Below, in pieces: positions 9,463-21,031 of a stretch of DNA of 64,000 nucleotides (within the stretch, counting starts at the first letter, position 1; each line of letters begins with the position of its first letter). Below the pieces are notes generated by a model. That model was not told where the DNA came from. It ran no database searches and saw nothing but the letters and a program-made list of their open reading frames with translations. Made by a program: the position numbers and the translations under genes. The DNA comes from Zestomonas carbonaria (GTDB lineage Bacteria > Pseudomonadota > Gammaproteobacteria > Pseudomonadales > Pseudomonadaceae): assembly GCF_904061905.1 (NCBI RefSeq), contig NZ_CAJFCI010000057.1, forward strand, positions 1 to 64,000, written 5' to 3'.

Positions 9463-10577
9463 CTTCTCTGCTCCCGTCGTTGCCGCGAGCGCAGCGCCTC
9501 GATGCTGCGCAGGCCATAGAGATACACACCGGTGACGCTCAGGGCGGTCAACGCGGCGCCGAACAGGAACCACAGCAACTTGCTGGACAGCCCCATGAAC
9601 GTACCGAAGTGCAGCGGGTCGGCCATTTCCGCGATGCGCTGGTGAAGGCTCATGTCCCTGGCGTCGAACTGTCCCCGCAGGAGGCCCTGGCGCAGGTCGA
9701 AGACCAGCACGTTGGCCCGGTCCCGTACCAGCCAGGCCTGTGCCTGCCCGGCCAGGCGCAGGCTGGAGCCATCCGGCGACGGGTACAGGCCCCTCACCTC
9801 GAATGCCGGCCAGAGCCGCCGCGCCTCGGTTACCGCACGGTCCACCGAGGCGGGATCCAGCGGCGTCGCCGGCCGCTCGGACTGGGCCTGCCTGGCCAGC
9901 GCGGGCACGGCGGCGTCGCCGCCCAGGGACTCGACCAGGTACCAGAAACCGGTCGCCGCCATCAGGACGACGAACCACAGGCTCCAGACGCCCGCCAGCC
10001 GGTGCACGTCGCCCCACAGGCGGCGCGGACGACCGCCCCGTGGCCAGGTGAAGAAGCCGCGCCACCAGTGTTTGTAGATGTACAGGCTGCTGATCAGCGA
10101 CAACAGCAGAAGCAGGCTCAGCGCCGACACCAGCGGCACGCCGATGCGGGTCGGCAGCAGCAGGTGGCGGTGGCTGGTGCGCAGGATACGCTGGGCCGAC
10201 AGCCAGCCGGTGTCCCCGGTCACCTGGCCGAGGTAGGGGTCGACCCAGACGAAGCGCCGCTCGCCGTCGCCGGTGACCATCGTGGCCATGGCGGCGAAAC
10301 GCGGCCCCTCGGGCGCGGCGAGGTAGTCCAGGGTCCAGTCCGGATAGCGCGTCTGGATCGCCTCCAGCATGTCTCCCCAACTGGCCGTGCGCGCCTGGGG
10401 CGTGACCTGGATTTCCTCGTGCAGCAACCAGTCGATCTCATGGGCGAAGACCGCCAGGGTTCCGGTCAGACAGACGAACGTCATCAGCAGGCTGAACTTG
10501 AGCCCCGCCCAGCTATGGATGTCGAACCATAGCCGGCGGTGCTGCTTGCCCGTTTTCGGGGAGGGATCAGCTCGCAC
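9459..10577 (-). CDS. PepSY-associated transmembrane protein (siderophore-iron reductase type)
   Basis: About 372 aa with four hydrophobic spans: an N-terminal span after [31 protein letters not shown], two central spans ([41 protein letters not shown]) and a C-terminal one. Periplasmic PepSY-type loops lie between. Such proteins are encoded beside TonB receptors and are thought to reduce or release iron from imported siderophores. I take GTG 10577, which almost abuts the receptor stop (10580). The frame stays open upstream into the receptor but that part is a shadow. Confidence 0.85.
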   Translation of the reverse strand: MRADPSPKTGKQHRRLWFDIHSWAGLKFSLLMTFVCLTGTLAVFAHEIDWLLHEEIQVTPQARTASWGDMLEAIQTRYPDWTLDYLAAPEGPRFAAMATMVTGDGERRFVWVDPYLGQVTGDTGWLSAQRILRTSHRHLLLPTRIGVPLVSALSLLLLLSLISSLYIYKHWWRGFFTWPRGGRPRRLWGDVHRLAGVWSLWFVVLMAATGFWYLVESLGGDAAVPALARQAQSERPATPLDPASVDRAVTEARRLWPAFEVRGLYPSPDGSSLRLAGQAQAWLVRDRANVLVFDLRQGLLRGQFDARDMSLHQRIAEMADPLHFGTFMGLSSKLLWFLFGAALTALSVTGVYLYGLRSIEALRSRQRREQRR

Positions 10578-10579
10578 GA

Positions 10580-12745
10580 TCAGAAGTCGTAGGTGGCCTG
10601 CACATAGAAGCGTCGCGGCTCGCCCGGGAAGTGCCCGTTGCGCTCGATGAAGCCGCTGGCGGCGTACTTCCGGTCGAACAGGTTCTTCACGTTGGCCTGG
10701 AACTTCCAGTTCTGGATCGTGGTTTGCCAACTGGCATCGAAGATGGTGTAGGGCTTCACGGTCTGGCCGTCGAGGCTGACGCGCTCGTCGACGTACTCGG
10801 AACCGAAGGACACCGCCGAGTTCCACTGCGGCAGGTCGTAGCGGGTCCACAGGCCGAGCTGGTTGCGCGGCGCGTTGGCGAAACGCTTGCCGACCGAGTT
10901 GGTGATGCCGTTGGGGCCGGCGTCCCGCACCTCGGCATCGTTGTAGGCGTAGGACAGGTTGAGCACCCAGCGTTCGGTCAGGTCGGCCAGCAGGTCGACC
11001 TCCACCCCCTGGCTGCGCACCAGGCCGAGGGGCGACAACTGGTTGAAGCCGTTCACCACCTCGCCGGTCTGCTGGAGGATATTGCGACGCTCGATGCGAT
11101 AGATGGCGGTGTTGAGGTTGACCCGGCCATCGACCAGTTCGGTCTTCAGGCCGACCTCCCAGAGCTTGCTTTCCTCGGGGTCGAAGGGCCCGCCGAAGCG
11201 CTCGTCCTGGTTGCCGGAGGCCTGCGGGTTGAAGCCGGTGGCCAGGGTGGCGTAGGCATTCACGCCACGGGCCAGCTCATAGGTGGTGCCCAGGCGCCAG
11301 GTCAGGTCGTCGCCGCGCACGGAGGAGTCGCTGATGCGGTTCTCGTCCTTGAACTCGTCCCAGCGCAGGCCCAGCAGCAGGCTCCAGCGCTCGGTCAGGT
11401 CGATCTGGTCCTGCAGGTAGCCGCCGTAGCGGGTGCCACGGGTTTCGCTGAAGGCCCAGGGCAGGCTGTCCAGGTCGTAGTCGCTGCGGCTGCTCTGGCC
11501 ATAGGCGGGATCGAACAGGTCGAGGCCCGGGACGGTGCCGCCCGGGTTCGGCCTGCCGTCCGGGCGCAGGTCGCTGGCGGCGGTACGCTGCCGCAGGTTG
11601 CCGTCCAACTGGAACCAGTCGGCGCCGAACAGCAGGGTGTGGGCGAAGCCGACGGTGTCGAAGCGCCAGATGCTGTTGCCGTTGAGGTTGAGGCCGTCGT
11701 TCTCGCGCTTCTGGTCGCGGAACTGGCGGGTCATCCACTCGCCGGTGCCATCGCCGTCGCGGTCCACCAGGCCCATGGGCTCGTGGTACTGCTGCCGCTC
11801 CGTGTTCTCGAACCAGCGTGCAGTGAAGTCGAGGTCGACCATGTCGGACGGGGCGAACTGGTAGCGCGCCAGGGCGATGCGGGCGTCGAGGTCGAGGAAG
11901 TCGGTGCCCTCGTTGTGATTCCACTCGCGGTCGGTGAGGAAACTGCCCTTGTCGTTCACCGGCACGCCGCGCAGGCGGTTGCCGTTGAGCTTCTGCTTGA
12001 TCTCGGTGTACTGCAGGGTCAGCTCGCCGGTTTCGCCGATATCCATGGCCAGGCCGAAATCGGCAACGTTGTTCTCGGCGTCGGTGTTGTCGCGGAAGGG
12101 GTTCTCGCCCTCGGTGAAGATTCCCACCCGGTAGCGCAGCCGCTCGTTGCCCGGCAAGGGACCGGTGGACTCGAAGGAGCCCGAGCGGTAGTCGTAGTTG
12201 CCGCCCTGCACCTGCAGGCGGTTCAGGGCCTGGTGCTGGGGTTTCTTGGTCACGTAGTTGATCACCCCGCCCGGGTCGCCGCCGCCATACATCACCCCGG
12301 CCGGTCCCTTGAGCACTTCCAGGCGGTCGATGTTGAACAGCAGAGGGACGGCGAAACCGGCGTAGGGATCGCCGCGCATGCCGTCGTACAGCACGTTTTC
12401 CTGGCGGAAGCCACGCATGGTCACGCCGGCGTAGCTGAACTGGGTGACGCCGCTGATGTTGCGGTAGAGGTCGGTCACCTGGCGCGCCGCCTGGTCGTCG
12501 ATCAGCTCGCGCGGCAGCACCTGGATCGCCTGGGGCACCTTCTCCAGCGGCGTCGGCGTCCGGGTGCCGGTAGTGGCCTCGGAGACCTTGTAGAGCGTCT
12601 GGGCCCGGCCCACGACCTGGGTGGCGTCCAGGGTTATCTGGCCTTCTTCGCCGTCACTCGGTTGATCCGGCTCGGCCTGGGCGTACAGGGTGACGAGCAA
12701 GGCGGTGATGGAGAGGGCGAAGCGTGAAGGGATCTGGTGTGGCAT
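10580..12745 (-). CDS. TonB-dependent siderophore receptor
   Basis: 721 aa outer-membrane receptor. The signal peptide ends near AQA (residue about 24). A plug domain follows (EKVPQAIQVLPRELIDDQ; FSYAGVTMRGFRQENVLYDGM; RLEVLKGPAGVMYGGGDPGGVINYVTKKP), then a 22-strand-type barrel ending in YVQATYDF with the terminal phenylalanine needed for assembly. Start ATG 12745 has AGGAGC upstream and opens the signal peptide. There is no long signalling domain of the FecA type. The AT-rich region 12760-12830 upstream is a plausible Fur target but I find no convincing Fur box. Ligand unknown; ferrioxamine/ferrichrome-type receptors look similar. Confidence 0.9.
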   Translation of the reverse strand: MPHQIPSRFALSITALLVTLYAQAEPDQPSDGEEGQITLDATQVVGRAQTLYKVSEATTGTRTPTPLEKVPQAIQVLPRELIDDQAARQVTDLYRNISGVTQFSYAGVTMRGFRQENVLYDGMRGDPYAGFAVPLLFNIDRLEVLKGPAGVMYGGGDPGGVINYVTKKPQHQALNRLQVQGGNYDYRSGSFESTGPLPGNERLRYRVGIFTEGENPFRDNTDAENNVADFGLAMDIGETGELTLQYTEIKQKLNGNRLRGVPVNDKGSFLTDREWNHNEGTDFLDLDARIALARYQFAPSDMVDLDFTARWFENTERQQYHEPMGLVDRDGDGTGEWMTRQFRDQKRENDGLNLNGNSIWRFDTVGFAHTLLFGADWFQLDGNLRQRTAASDLRPDGRPNPGGTVPGLDLFDPAYGQSSRSDYDLDSLPWAFSETRGTRYGGYLQDQIDLTERWSLLLGLRWDEFKDENRISDSSVRGDDLTWRLGTTYELARGVNAYATLATGFNPQASGNQDERFGGPFDPEESKLWEVGLKTELVDGRVNLNTAIYRIERRNILQQTGEVVNGFNQLSPLGLVRSQGVEVDLLADLTERWVLNLSYAYNDAEVRDAGPNGITNSVGKRFANAPRNQLGLWTRYDLPQWNSAVSFGSEYVDERVSLDGQTVKPYTIFDASWQTTIQNWKFQANVKNLFDRKYAASGFIERNGHFPGEPRRFYVQATYDF

Positions 12746-13011
12746 TGGCGAGCTCCTTGAATGCGCCGCCAATATTATTTGTAAATTTAAATCTTTACTA
12801 TTTCCAAAAGAGAATATTTCACATTTGAATACCATGCTCATCGCTTCCCGGTTCGAGGCGGCCCCTGTATCGCTCCGACATCGCCGATCGTTCGCGACAT
12901 GGAACGCTGCGACATGTTTTCCGCCCTACCCGCCCCTGGGTCGCCTGGTCTACCGTTAGCGCACCTCTCGCCGCCACGGCAGACACCCGTTCAATCCCAG
13001 GAGCAAGCACG

Positions 13012-13419
13012 ATGAGCAAAGAAATCGTCACCGCCACGATCGGCACCACCCCGTACCGGGTCACCCTTTCCGAAGGCGCCCACCAGTGGTTCGGCGATGC
13101 GCCGCAAAGCCTCGGCGGCGGCGAAAGCGCGCCTTCGCCGCATCAGTTGCTGCTGTCCGCATTGGGCGCCTGCACGGCGATCACCGTGAGCATGTATGCG
13201 CAGCGCAAGGGGCTGCCGCTGACGGGGATAGACGTCGAGCTGTTCATCAGCGCCGAGCAACTGACACCGCCGGCCCTGACCCAGATCGAGCGCCGCGTCG
13301 ACTTTCACGGCGAACTCGACGACGCCCAGCGCGCACGCCTGCTGGAAATCGCCAACGCTTGCCCGGTGCACAAGCTGCTCAGCGGCGAAATCCGTATCGA
13401 GACCCGACTCGCGGGTTGA
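13012..13419 (+). CDS. OsmC/Ohr-family peroxiredoxin-like protein
   Basis: 135 aa. The OsmC fold motif SPHQLLLSALGACTAITVSMYAQRKGLPL contains the first redox cysteine and NACPVHKLLSGEIRIET the second. Family members detoxify organic hydroperoxides with these two cysteines. This short, cytoplasmic YhfA/OsmC-like type is poorly characterised. Well placed start (GGAGCAAGCACG before ATG). Monocistronic; a cluster of palindromic repeats follows. Confidence 0.85.
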   Translation: MSKEIVTATIGTTPYRVTLSEGAHQWFGDAPQSLGGGESAPSPHQLLLSALGACTAITVSMYAQRKGLPLTGIDVELFISAEQLTPPALTQIERRVDFHGELDDAQRARLLEIANACPVHKLLSGEIRIETRLAG

Positions 13420-13430
13420 GGGGGAGTATC

Positions 13431-13571
13431 TGGATTCCCGCGTGCGCGGGAATGACGGATCGGGGAGGACAGCACCACCTGCGGTGGTGTTCAGGCCTCC
13501 CGCATGCGCGGGGAGTGGCGGACCGGGGAGGACTCAAGCCCCTCCATCATCCCCGCGAACGCGGGGATCCA
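13431..13571. repeat. Cluster of three palindromic repeat units
   Basis: Three related palindromes: 13431-13459 (tggattcccgcgtgcgcggg then AATGACGGA), about 13497-13523 (a degenerate copy around CCCGCATGCGCGGGG), and 13547-13571 (CATCCCCGCGAACGCGGGGATCCA, inverted). They lie between the convergent OsmC-like gene and the AI-2E-family gene. The same family occurs at 60, 287 and 7797. Confidence 0.75.
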
Positions 13572-13600
13572 TTGAAATAGCGCGGGGCCCCAACCTCCCT

Positions 13601-14713
13601 TCAGACCTTGTCCGTCGGCGCCTCCTCCGGCACCGTCTCGGCTTCCGGGTCCTGGTGGACCCAGGACATGAACAGCTTGTAGCCCACCGCCAGGATCACC
13701 GGGCCGACGAACAGGCCGATGATGCCGTTGGCCACCATGCCGCCCAGGGCGCCGATCAGCACCACCGGCATCGGCACCGAAACCCCGCGCCCCAGCAACA
13801 GCGGCTTGAGCACGTTGTCCACCAGCCCGGCGACGAAGGTCCAGACGGCGAACAGTACGGTCACCAGAGTCACCCCGTCGACGATGAAGACATAGGCGAT
13901 CACCGGCAGGGTGATCAGTGCGATCGGCAACTGCATGATGCCCAGCAGCAGCACGGCCAGGGCCAGCAGGCCAGCGCCGGGAATCCCCATCAGCACCAGG
14001 CCGACGCCCACCAGCAGCATCTGGATGAAGGCGATGCCGACCACGCCCTGCGCGACCGCGCGGATGGTCGCCGTGCACAGCTCGGCCAGTTGCGGCCCGC
14101 GCACCGGCCCGGAGATCCGGGTGGCGATGGCCCGTGCGGTGGAGGCTCCGGTGTCGCCGTAGGCCATGATCACCCCGGCGATGATCAGCGCACAGATGAA
14201 GATCATCAGCCCCAGGCCGGCGCCGGCCAGTTGGGCCAGGACGACCTTGGCCACGCCCTGCACATGGGGCAGCACCTGCTGCAGCAACCAGCTCATGTCG
14301 CCCGACGCGTGCTGCCAGAAGTTGAACAACGGCTCACCCACCAGCGGCCAACCGGCCACCGATGGCACGGGTGGAGGAATCTTCAGACCGCCGCTCTCCA
14401 CCAGCTCCATGCCCTTCTGCACCGACTCGACGATCGAACTGCCGAGCATGGACAACGGCAGCATCAGCAGGGCCAGGGCGATGACCACGATGATGAACGC
14501 CGCCCGCCCGTGACGCTCGCCCAACCGGCTCGACAGGCGAAGGTTCAGCGGATGGAGCGTCACCGCCAGGATCAGCGACCACAGCATCAGGCCCAGGAAC
14601 GGATTGAAGATCTGGTAGCAGGACACCACCAGCACGACGATGAGTCCGGCGCGAATCAGCACGTCCAGCAATTCACGCGACGTCGTCTTTCCCACGATGC
14701 GCTCGTCCGACAT
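13601..14713 (-). CDS. AI-2E transporter family permease (YdiK-like)
   Basis: 370 aa with about eight hydrophobic helices arranged as in the AI-2E family (PF01594): N-terminal pair, long hydrophilic region with SSIVESVQKGMELVESGG, then the conserved C-terminal block (VLLIGALGGMVANGIIGLFVGPVILAVGY). Proteins of this family include autoinducer-2 exporters and Na+/H+ antiporter-like members; the substrate here is unknown. Acidic C-terminal tail (PEAETVPEEAPTD). Monocistronic. Confidence 0.85.
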   Translation of the reverse strand: MSDERIVGKTTSRELLDVLIRAGLIVVLVVSCYQIFNPFLGLMLWSLILAVTLHPLNLRLSSRLGERHGRAAFIIVVIALALLMLPLSMLGSSIVESVQKGMELVESGGLKIPPPVPSVAGWPLVGEPLFNFWQHASGDMSWLLQQVLPHVQGVAKVVLAQLAGAGLGLMIFICALIIAGVIMAYGDTGASTARAIATRISGPVRGPQLAELCTATIRAVAQGVVGIAFIQMLLVGVGLVLMGIPGAGLLALAVLLLGIMQLPIALITLPVIAYVFIVDGVTLVTVLFAVWTFVAGLVDNVLKPLLLGRGVSVPMPVVLIGALGGMVANGIIGLFVGPVILAVGYKLFMSWVHQDPEAETVPEEAPTDKV

Positions 14714-14908
14714 CGAATCTTTCCTTATGCGATGAGAGGCCCGGCCTTGCGACTGCCCGGGCGCGGATGGACGGGGCTGCGCGCCCGCCTATCAGCAGAC
14801 TAGCAATGCTCGCCCCTTCCGCCCAGCGACCTCGGTACGGATTTGTCGGAACCCGGCACGGATTCATCGGAAAACGATCCGGCCGGCATCGCACCGGAGG
14901 AGTCCCGG

Positions 14909-15157
14909 CTAGCCGGGACCCACCGACGCCGGTCGCTCCCGACGCTCCTGACGCTCGCCAACCTCGCTGCCGATCGCCGGCGGCGGCGGCGGCGGCGCCA
15001 CGGCGGCCACCTCCTCGTCGGCGTCGCGCAGGGAACGACGGAATCCCCTGATCGATTCGCCCAGGTCTTCCCCCAGGCTTTTCAGGCGCTTGCTGCCGAA
15101 CACGACGATCGCCACCACCAGCAGCACCAGCCAGTGTTTCCAGTCAAATATCCCCAT
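14909..15157 (-). CDS. tatA: Orphan TatA-like translocase subunit downstream of pobA
   Basis: 82 aa. Short N-terminus (MGIFDWKHWL), one transmembrane helix (LVLLVVAIVVFG), the FG hinge, and an amphipathic helix (SKRLKSLGEDLGESIRGFRRSL), then a hydrophilic tail with a run of six prolines. This is the TatA architecture: the pore-forming subunit of the twin-arginine translocase. No tatB or tatC is nearby. It starts 30 nt behind the pobA stop on the same strand, so it is probably co-transcribed with pobA. The nearby pchX product has a twin-arginine signal, so a dedicated export role is possible. Confidence 0.8.
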   Translation of the reverse strand: MGIFDWKHWLVLLVVAIVVFGSKRLKSLGEDLGESIRGFRRSLRDADEEVAAVAPPPPPPAIGSEVGERQERRERPASVGPG

Positions 15158-15187
15158 GGCGGAGCCCCTCTCCTGGGATGGCGACGC

Positions 15188-16574
<1,387 letters not shown>

Positions 16575-17456
16575 ATGAAGAAATCCCCTGGCGGCGTTCC
16601 CGTCTTCAAGCTGTACGGCGAGGACCAGGCCTGGCCCACGCCCGACCTGCTGCACTGCGAATCCATCCCCTCCCGCAGCCGGCTGCACCACTGGGAAATC
16701 CAGCCGCACCGGCATGCCGACCTGTTCCAGTTGCTCTACGTCCAGCGCGGCCATGCCCTGATCGAGATCGAAGGCCAGCTCCAGGAGGTGCGCGAGGCGG
16801 CGATCCAGGTGACGCCGCCGCTCTGCGTGCACGGCTTCCGCTTCTCGGAGAATACCGAGGGCTACGTCCTCAGTCTGGGCGCTCCCCTGGTGGCCCGGCT
16901 GGAAGAACAACTGGGTCCGCTCACGGTCCTGGCGTCCGCCGGCTGCTACCCGGTCGGCCGGGACCGCCGCCACCTCAACACCCTGTTCGCCACCTTGCAG
17001 CGCGAATACGAGGGCAGCGAGCCGTCCCGCGACCTGATGCTGCACTCGCTGGTCAACGTGCTGATGGTGTGGATCGGCCGTCGTGGCCGGCAGAACCTGC
17101 CGCCGGCCAATCGCGACGAGCGCAACGACCAGTACCTGGGCAACTTCATCCGGCTGGTGGAGGCGCACTACCGCGAACACCTCTCGGTGGAGACCTTCGC
17201 CCACCGGATCGGCCTGTCCAGCGTCCACCTGAACACCCTGTGCCGCCGACTGACCGGGCAGACCGCGCTGCAGATCATCCACCAGCGCCTGCTGCTCGAA
17301 GCCAAGCGCAACCTGGTCTACACCACCATGACCGTCAGCCAGTTGTCGGACCACCTGGGCTTCAGCGACCCGGCCTATTTCTCGCGCTTCTTCCGGCGCC
17401 TGAGCGGCGTGTCGCCACAGGCCTTCCGGCAAGACACGGAACAACGCGCCCGCTGA
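16575..17456 (+). CDS. pobR: AraC-family transcriptional activator of pobA
   Basis: 293 aa. N-terminal cupin-like effector domain (LHHWEIQPHRHADLFQLLYVQRG) with histidines typical of AraC-type sensors, and a C-terminal double HTH (about 190-290: LSVETFAHRIGLSSVHLNTLCRRLTG ... VSQLSDHLGFSDPAYFSRFFRRLSGVSPQAFR). PobR of the AraC type activates pobA in response to 4-hydroxybenzoate in pseudomonads. ATG 16575 opens the conserved MKKSPGGVPVFKLYG segment; the in-frame extension upstream is proline-rich and unlikely. Confidence 0.92.
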   Translation: MKKSPGGVPVFKLYGEDQAWPTPDLLHCESIPSRSRLHHWEIQPHRHADLFQLLYVQRGHALIEIEGQLQEVREAAIQVTPPLCVHGFRFSENTEGYVLSLGAPLVARLEEQLGPLTVLASAGCYPVGRDRRHLNTLFATLQREYEGSEPSRDLMLHSLVNVLMVWIGRRGRQNLPPANRDERNDQYLGNFIRLVEAHYREHLSVETFAHRIGLSSVHLNTLCRRLTGQTALQIIHQRLLLEAKRNLVYTTMTVSQLSDHLGFSDPAYFSRFFRRLSGVSPQAFRQDTEQRAR

Positions 17457-17563
17457 AGATTTTTCCTCGCGATGGTGGATTCTTCTTAACAGTTTTCTCG
17501 GCAGGCCCTTCCAGGAATAAACTTATCTATTTGATAAACAAGGAATTTTTATAAAACCAGAAC

Positions 17564-17579
17564 TGGCACGCTAGTTGAG
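17564..17579 (+). promoter_or_regulatory. Sigma-54 (-24/-12) promoter of the aromatic channel gene
   Basis: tggcacgctagttgag: TGGCACG-N4-TTG with canonical spacing; the -12 base is A instead of C. Predicted start near 17590, 47 nt before the ATG. Twelve of the first 14 bases after alignment, and the spacer TAG, match the pchA promoter at 20807. Confidence 0.75.
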
Positions 17580-17636
17580 AGAGCCCGCCAGGCGCACCGC
17601 TGCGCCTCACTCATAACAACAAAGGCTGGCTTTCCT

Positions 17637-18566
17637 ATGCATTGCAAATCCATTCGCTTCCGTGCCGCTTCCCTGACCCGTCTCGCCACAGCCCTCGCCC
17701 TGGCCGGCGGCGCCTCCCTGGTCCAGGCCACCGAAGGCGGCGTCTCCTCCTGGCCGATGGGCATCGAAATCCACGGCATGGGCATCCTGCCGCCGCCCGG
17801 CACCTACGGGCAGGTGTTCGTCGGCAACTACCTGGCCGATACGCTGCGCGACGACGCCGGCGACAAGCTGCCGGTGGACTTCGACCTGCGCGTCACCACC
17901 ATCGTGCCGCGCTTCGTCTGGGTCACCGAACGGCAGGTCCTCGGCGGCCAGCTCGGCTTCCACGCCCTGCTGCCGCTCAACGACATCCGCCTGAACGTCG
18001 GCGGCCAGCGCGACCACAAGCGCGGCATCGGCGACGCCCACCTCGGCCCGGTGATCGGCTTCCACCCGAGCGACAAGTTCCATGTCGCCACCGGCGTCGA
18101 TTTCATCCTGCCCACCGCCAGCGAGTACGACAAGGACGACCTGGTCAACCTGGGCACCAACTACTACACCGTGCAGGCCGTGCTGGCCATGACCTACCTG
18201 GACCCCGCCGGCTTCAACGCCGACGTGCGCCTGATGCACGACTACAACTTCGAGAACAGGGACACCCACTACCGCTCCGGCCGCGAGCTGCACGCCGACT
18301 ACACGCTCGGCTGGGGCCTGGGCAACGGCTGGGTGATCGGCGTCGGCGGCCACGCCTACCAGCAGATCAGCGACGACAAGTGCGGCGCCTCCGCGCAGGT
18401 CGACGCCACCGACGGCAACCGCGGCCGGACCTTCTCCATCGGCCCGGCCGTGCAGTACGCCAGCAAGGACGGCTGGTTCTTCAGCGCCAAATGGCAGGAC
18501 GAATCCGGCGTGCGCAACCGGCCGGAAGGGCAGACCTACTGGCTGAAGTTCACCACGGCGCTCTGA
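17637..18566 (+). CDS. Outer-membrane channel, MetA-pathway phenol-degradation family
   Basis: 309 aa. Signal peptide (basic RFRAASLTRL, hydrophobic ATALALAGGASLVQA, cleavage near residue 32), then beta-strand-rich sequence with alternating hydrophobic residues and a C-terminal YWLKFTTAL. This fits the 'MetA-pathway of phenol degradation' family of outer-membrane proteins found in aromatic catabolic clusters and presumed to admit the substrate. A sigma-54 promoter nearly identical to that of pchA sits 58-73 nt upstream, so it is probably co-induced with the p-cresol operon. Confidence 0.85.
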   Translation: MHCKSIRFRAASLTRLATALALAGGASLVQATEGGVSSWPMGIEIHGMGILPPPGTYGQVFVGNYLADTLRDDAGDKLPVDFDLRVTTIVPRFVWVTERQVLGGQLGFHALLPLNDIRLNVGGQRDHKRGIGDAHLGPVIGFHPSDKFHVATGVDFILPTASEYDKDDLVNLGTNYYTVQAVLAMTYLDPAGFNADVRLMHDYNFENRDTHYRSGRELHADYTLGWGLGNGWVIGVGGHAYQQISDDKCGASAQVDATDGNRGRTFSIGPAVQYASKDGWFFSAKWQDESGVRNRPEGQTYWLKFTTAL

Positions 18567-18602
18567 AGCCAGGACGAGGGGAGATCGGGCCTACACCGAA
18601 CG

Positions 18603-18642
18603 GCCTCTCTCCCCCCGGGAGAGGGCTGGGGTGAGGGGCGGT
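18603..18642. repeat. Imperfect inverted repeat between convergent genes
   Basis: Built on CTCTCTCC...GGGAGAGGGCTGGGG. It lies between the channel gene and the convergent activator gene, may act as terminator, and belongs to the same family as the GAGAGGGG tracts at 1-245. Confidence 0.55.
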
Positions 18643-18669
18643 ATCCAAACACCCGCACCAGCCCTCCCA

Positions 18670-20526
<1,857 letters not shown>

Positions 20527-21031
20527 AGGCAATCGAGAAAGAAGTAGGCAGGAATGAGTCGCCCAGCAGTATGAGGCCCCGTCTTCAGGGGTCAATGCGA
20601 CCAGCGTCGGAGCCCGCCCTCCCGATGGGGAATCCGTCCGATAACCGCACCGAATCGCTCCCTCCTTGCCGGGGTGTCGAGCTTTCCGCGCGACCGTTGC
20701 TTTCTCTGCACAATTTTCCGCGAACGCCCGGCGAAGATGGCCGAGGCGGAATCGCAGATGAACACAACCACCTGTTTTAAAAGGAAAAATAATAAAGACG
20801 GATGCATGGCACGATAGTTGTTATCGCCGGGATACGTGCATCTCCATAACAAGAAACCCGGTGACCTCGACATGACCCCAATGCTCCCCCTCCCCCACGC
20901 GCCCGCCACCCAGGCCCTTTCCGGCCCTGGCGCCGCAGCCTGAACCCCACGTCCTCCAAGCAACCCGTGACTCCGTGGCCATCGCCAGGCCGGCGGCAGT
21001 CGCCCCTTCGTCCAGCCAAGAGAGACAACCG
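20527..21031. promoter_or_regulatory. Regulator-pchA divergent control region
   Basis: 505 nt without a credible gene. Contains the pchA -24/-12 promoter (20807), preceded by an AT-rich stretch (20775-20800) suitable for bending, and a leader of about 200 nt before the pchA ATG. The activator's upstream sites should lie in about 20600-20760, but I could not define a repeat with confidence. Confidence 0.6.
20807..20822 (+). promoter_or_regulatory. Sigma-54 (-24/-12) promoter of pchACXF
   Basis: tggcacgatagttgtt: TGGCACG-N4-TTG at canonical spacing, with T at the -12 C position. Predicted start about 20833, giving a leader of about 199 nt before the pchA ATG at 21032. Confidence 0.75.

Noticed and set aside
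10631-12727. Antisense open frame of about 700 codons over the TonB receptor
   Set aside because: Same codon-bias artefact; the sense frame is a complete receptor.
12760-12840. Possible Fur box upstream of the TonB receptor
   Set aside because: The region is AT-rich but I could not align it to the Fur consensus well enough; iron control is likely but not shown.
17523-17537. Inverted repeat TTATC-N5-GATAA near the channel promoter as the activator binding site
   Set aside because: No matching copy near the pchA promoter, and it sits too close (27 bp) to the -24 element for a typical enhancer; it may be an IHF-like or chance feature.
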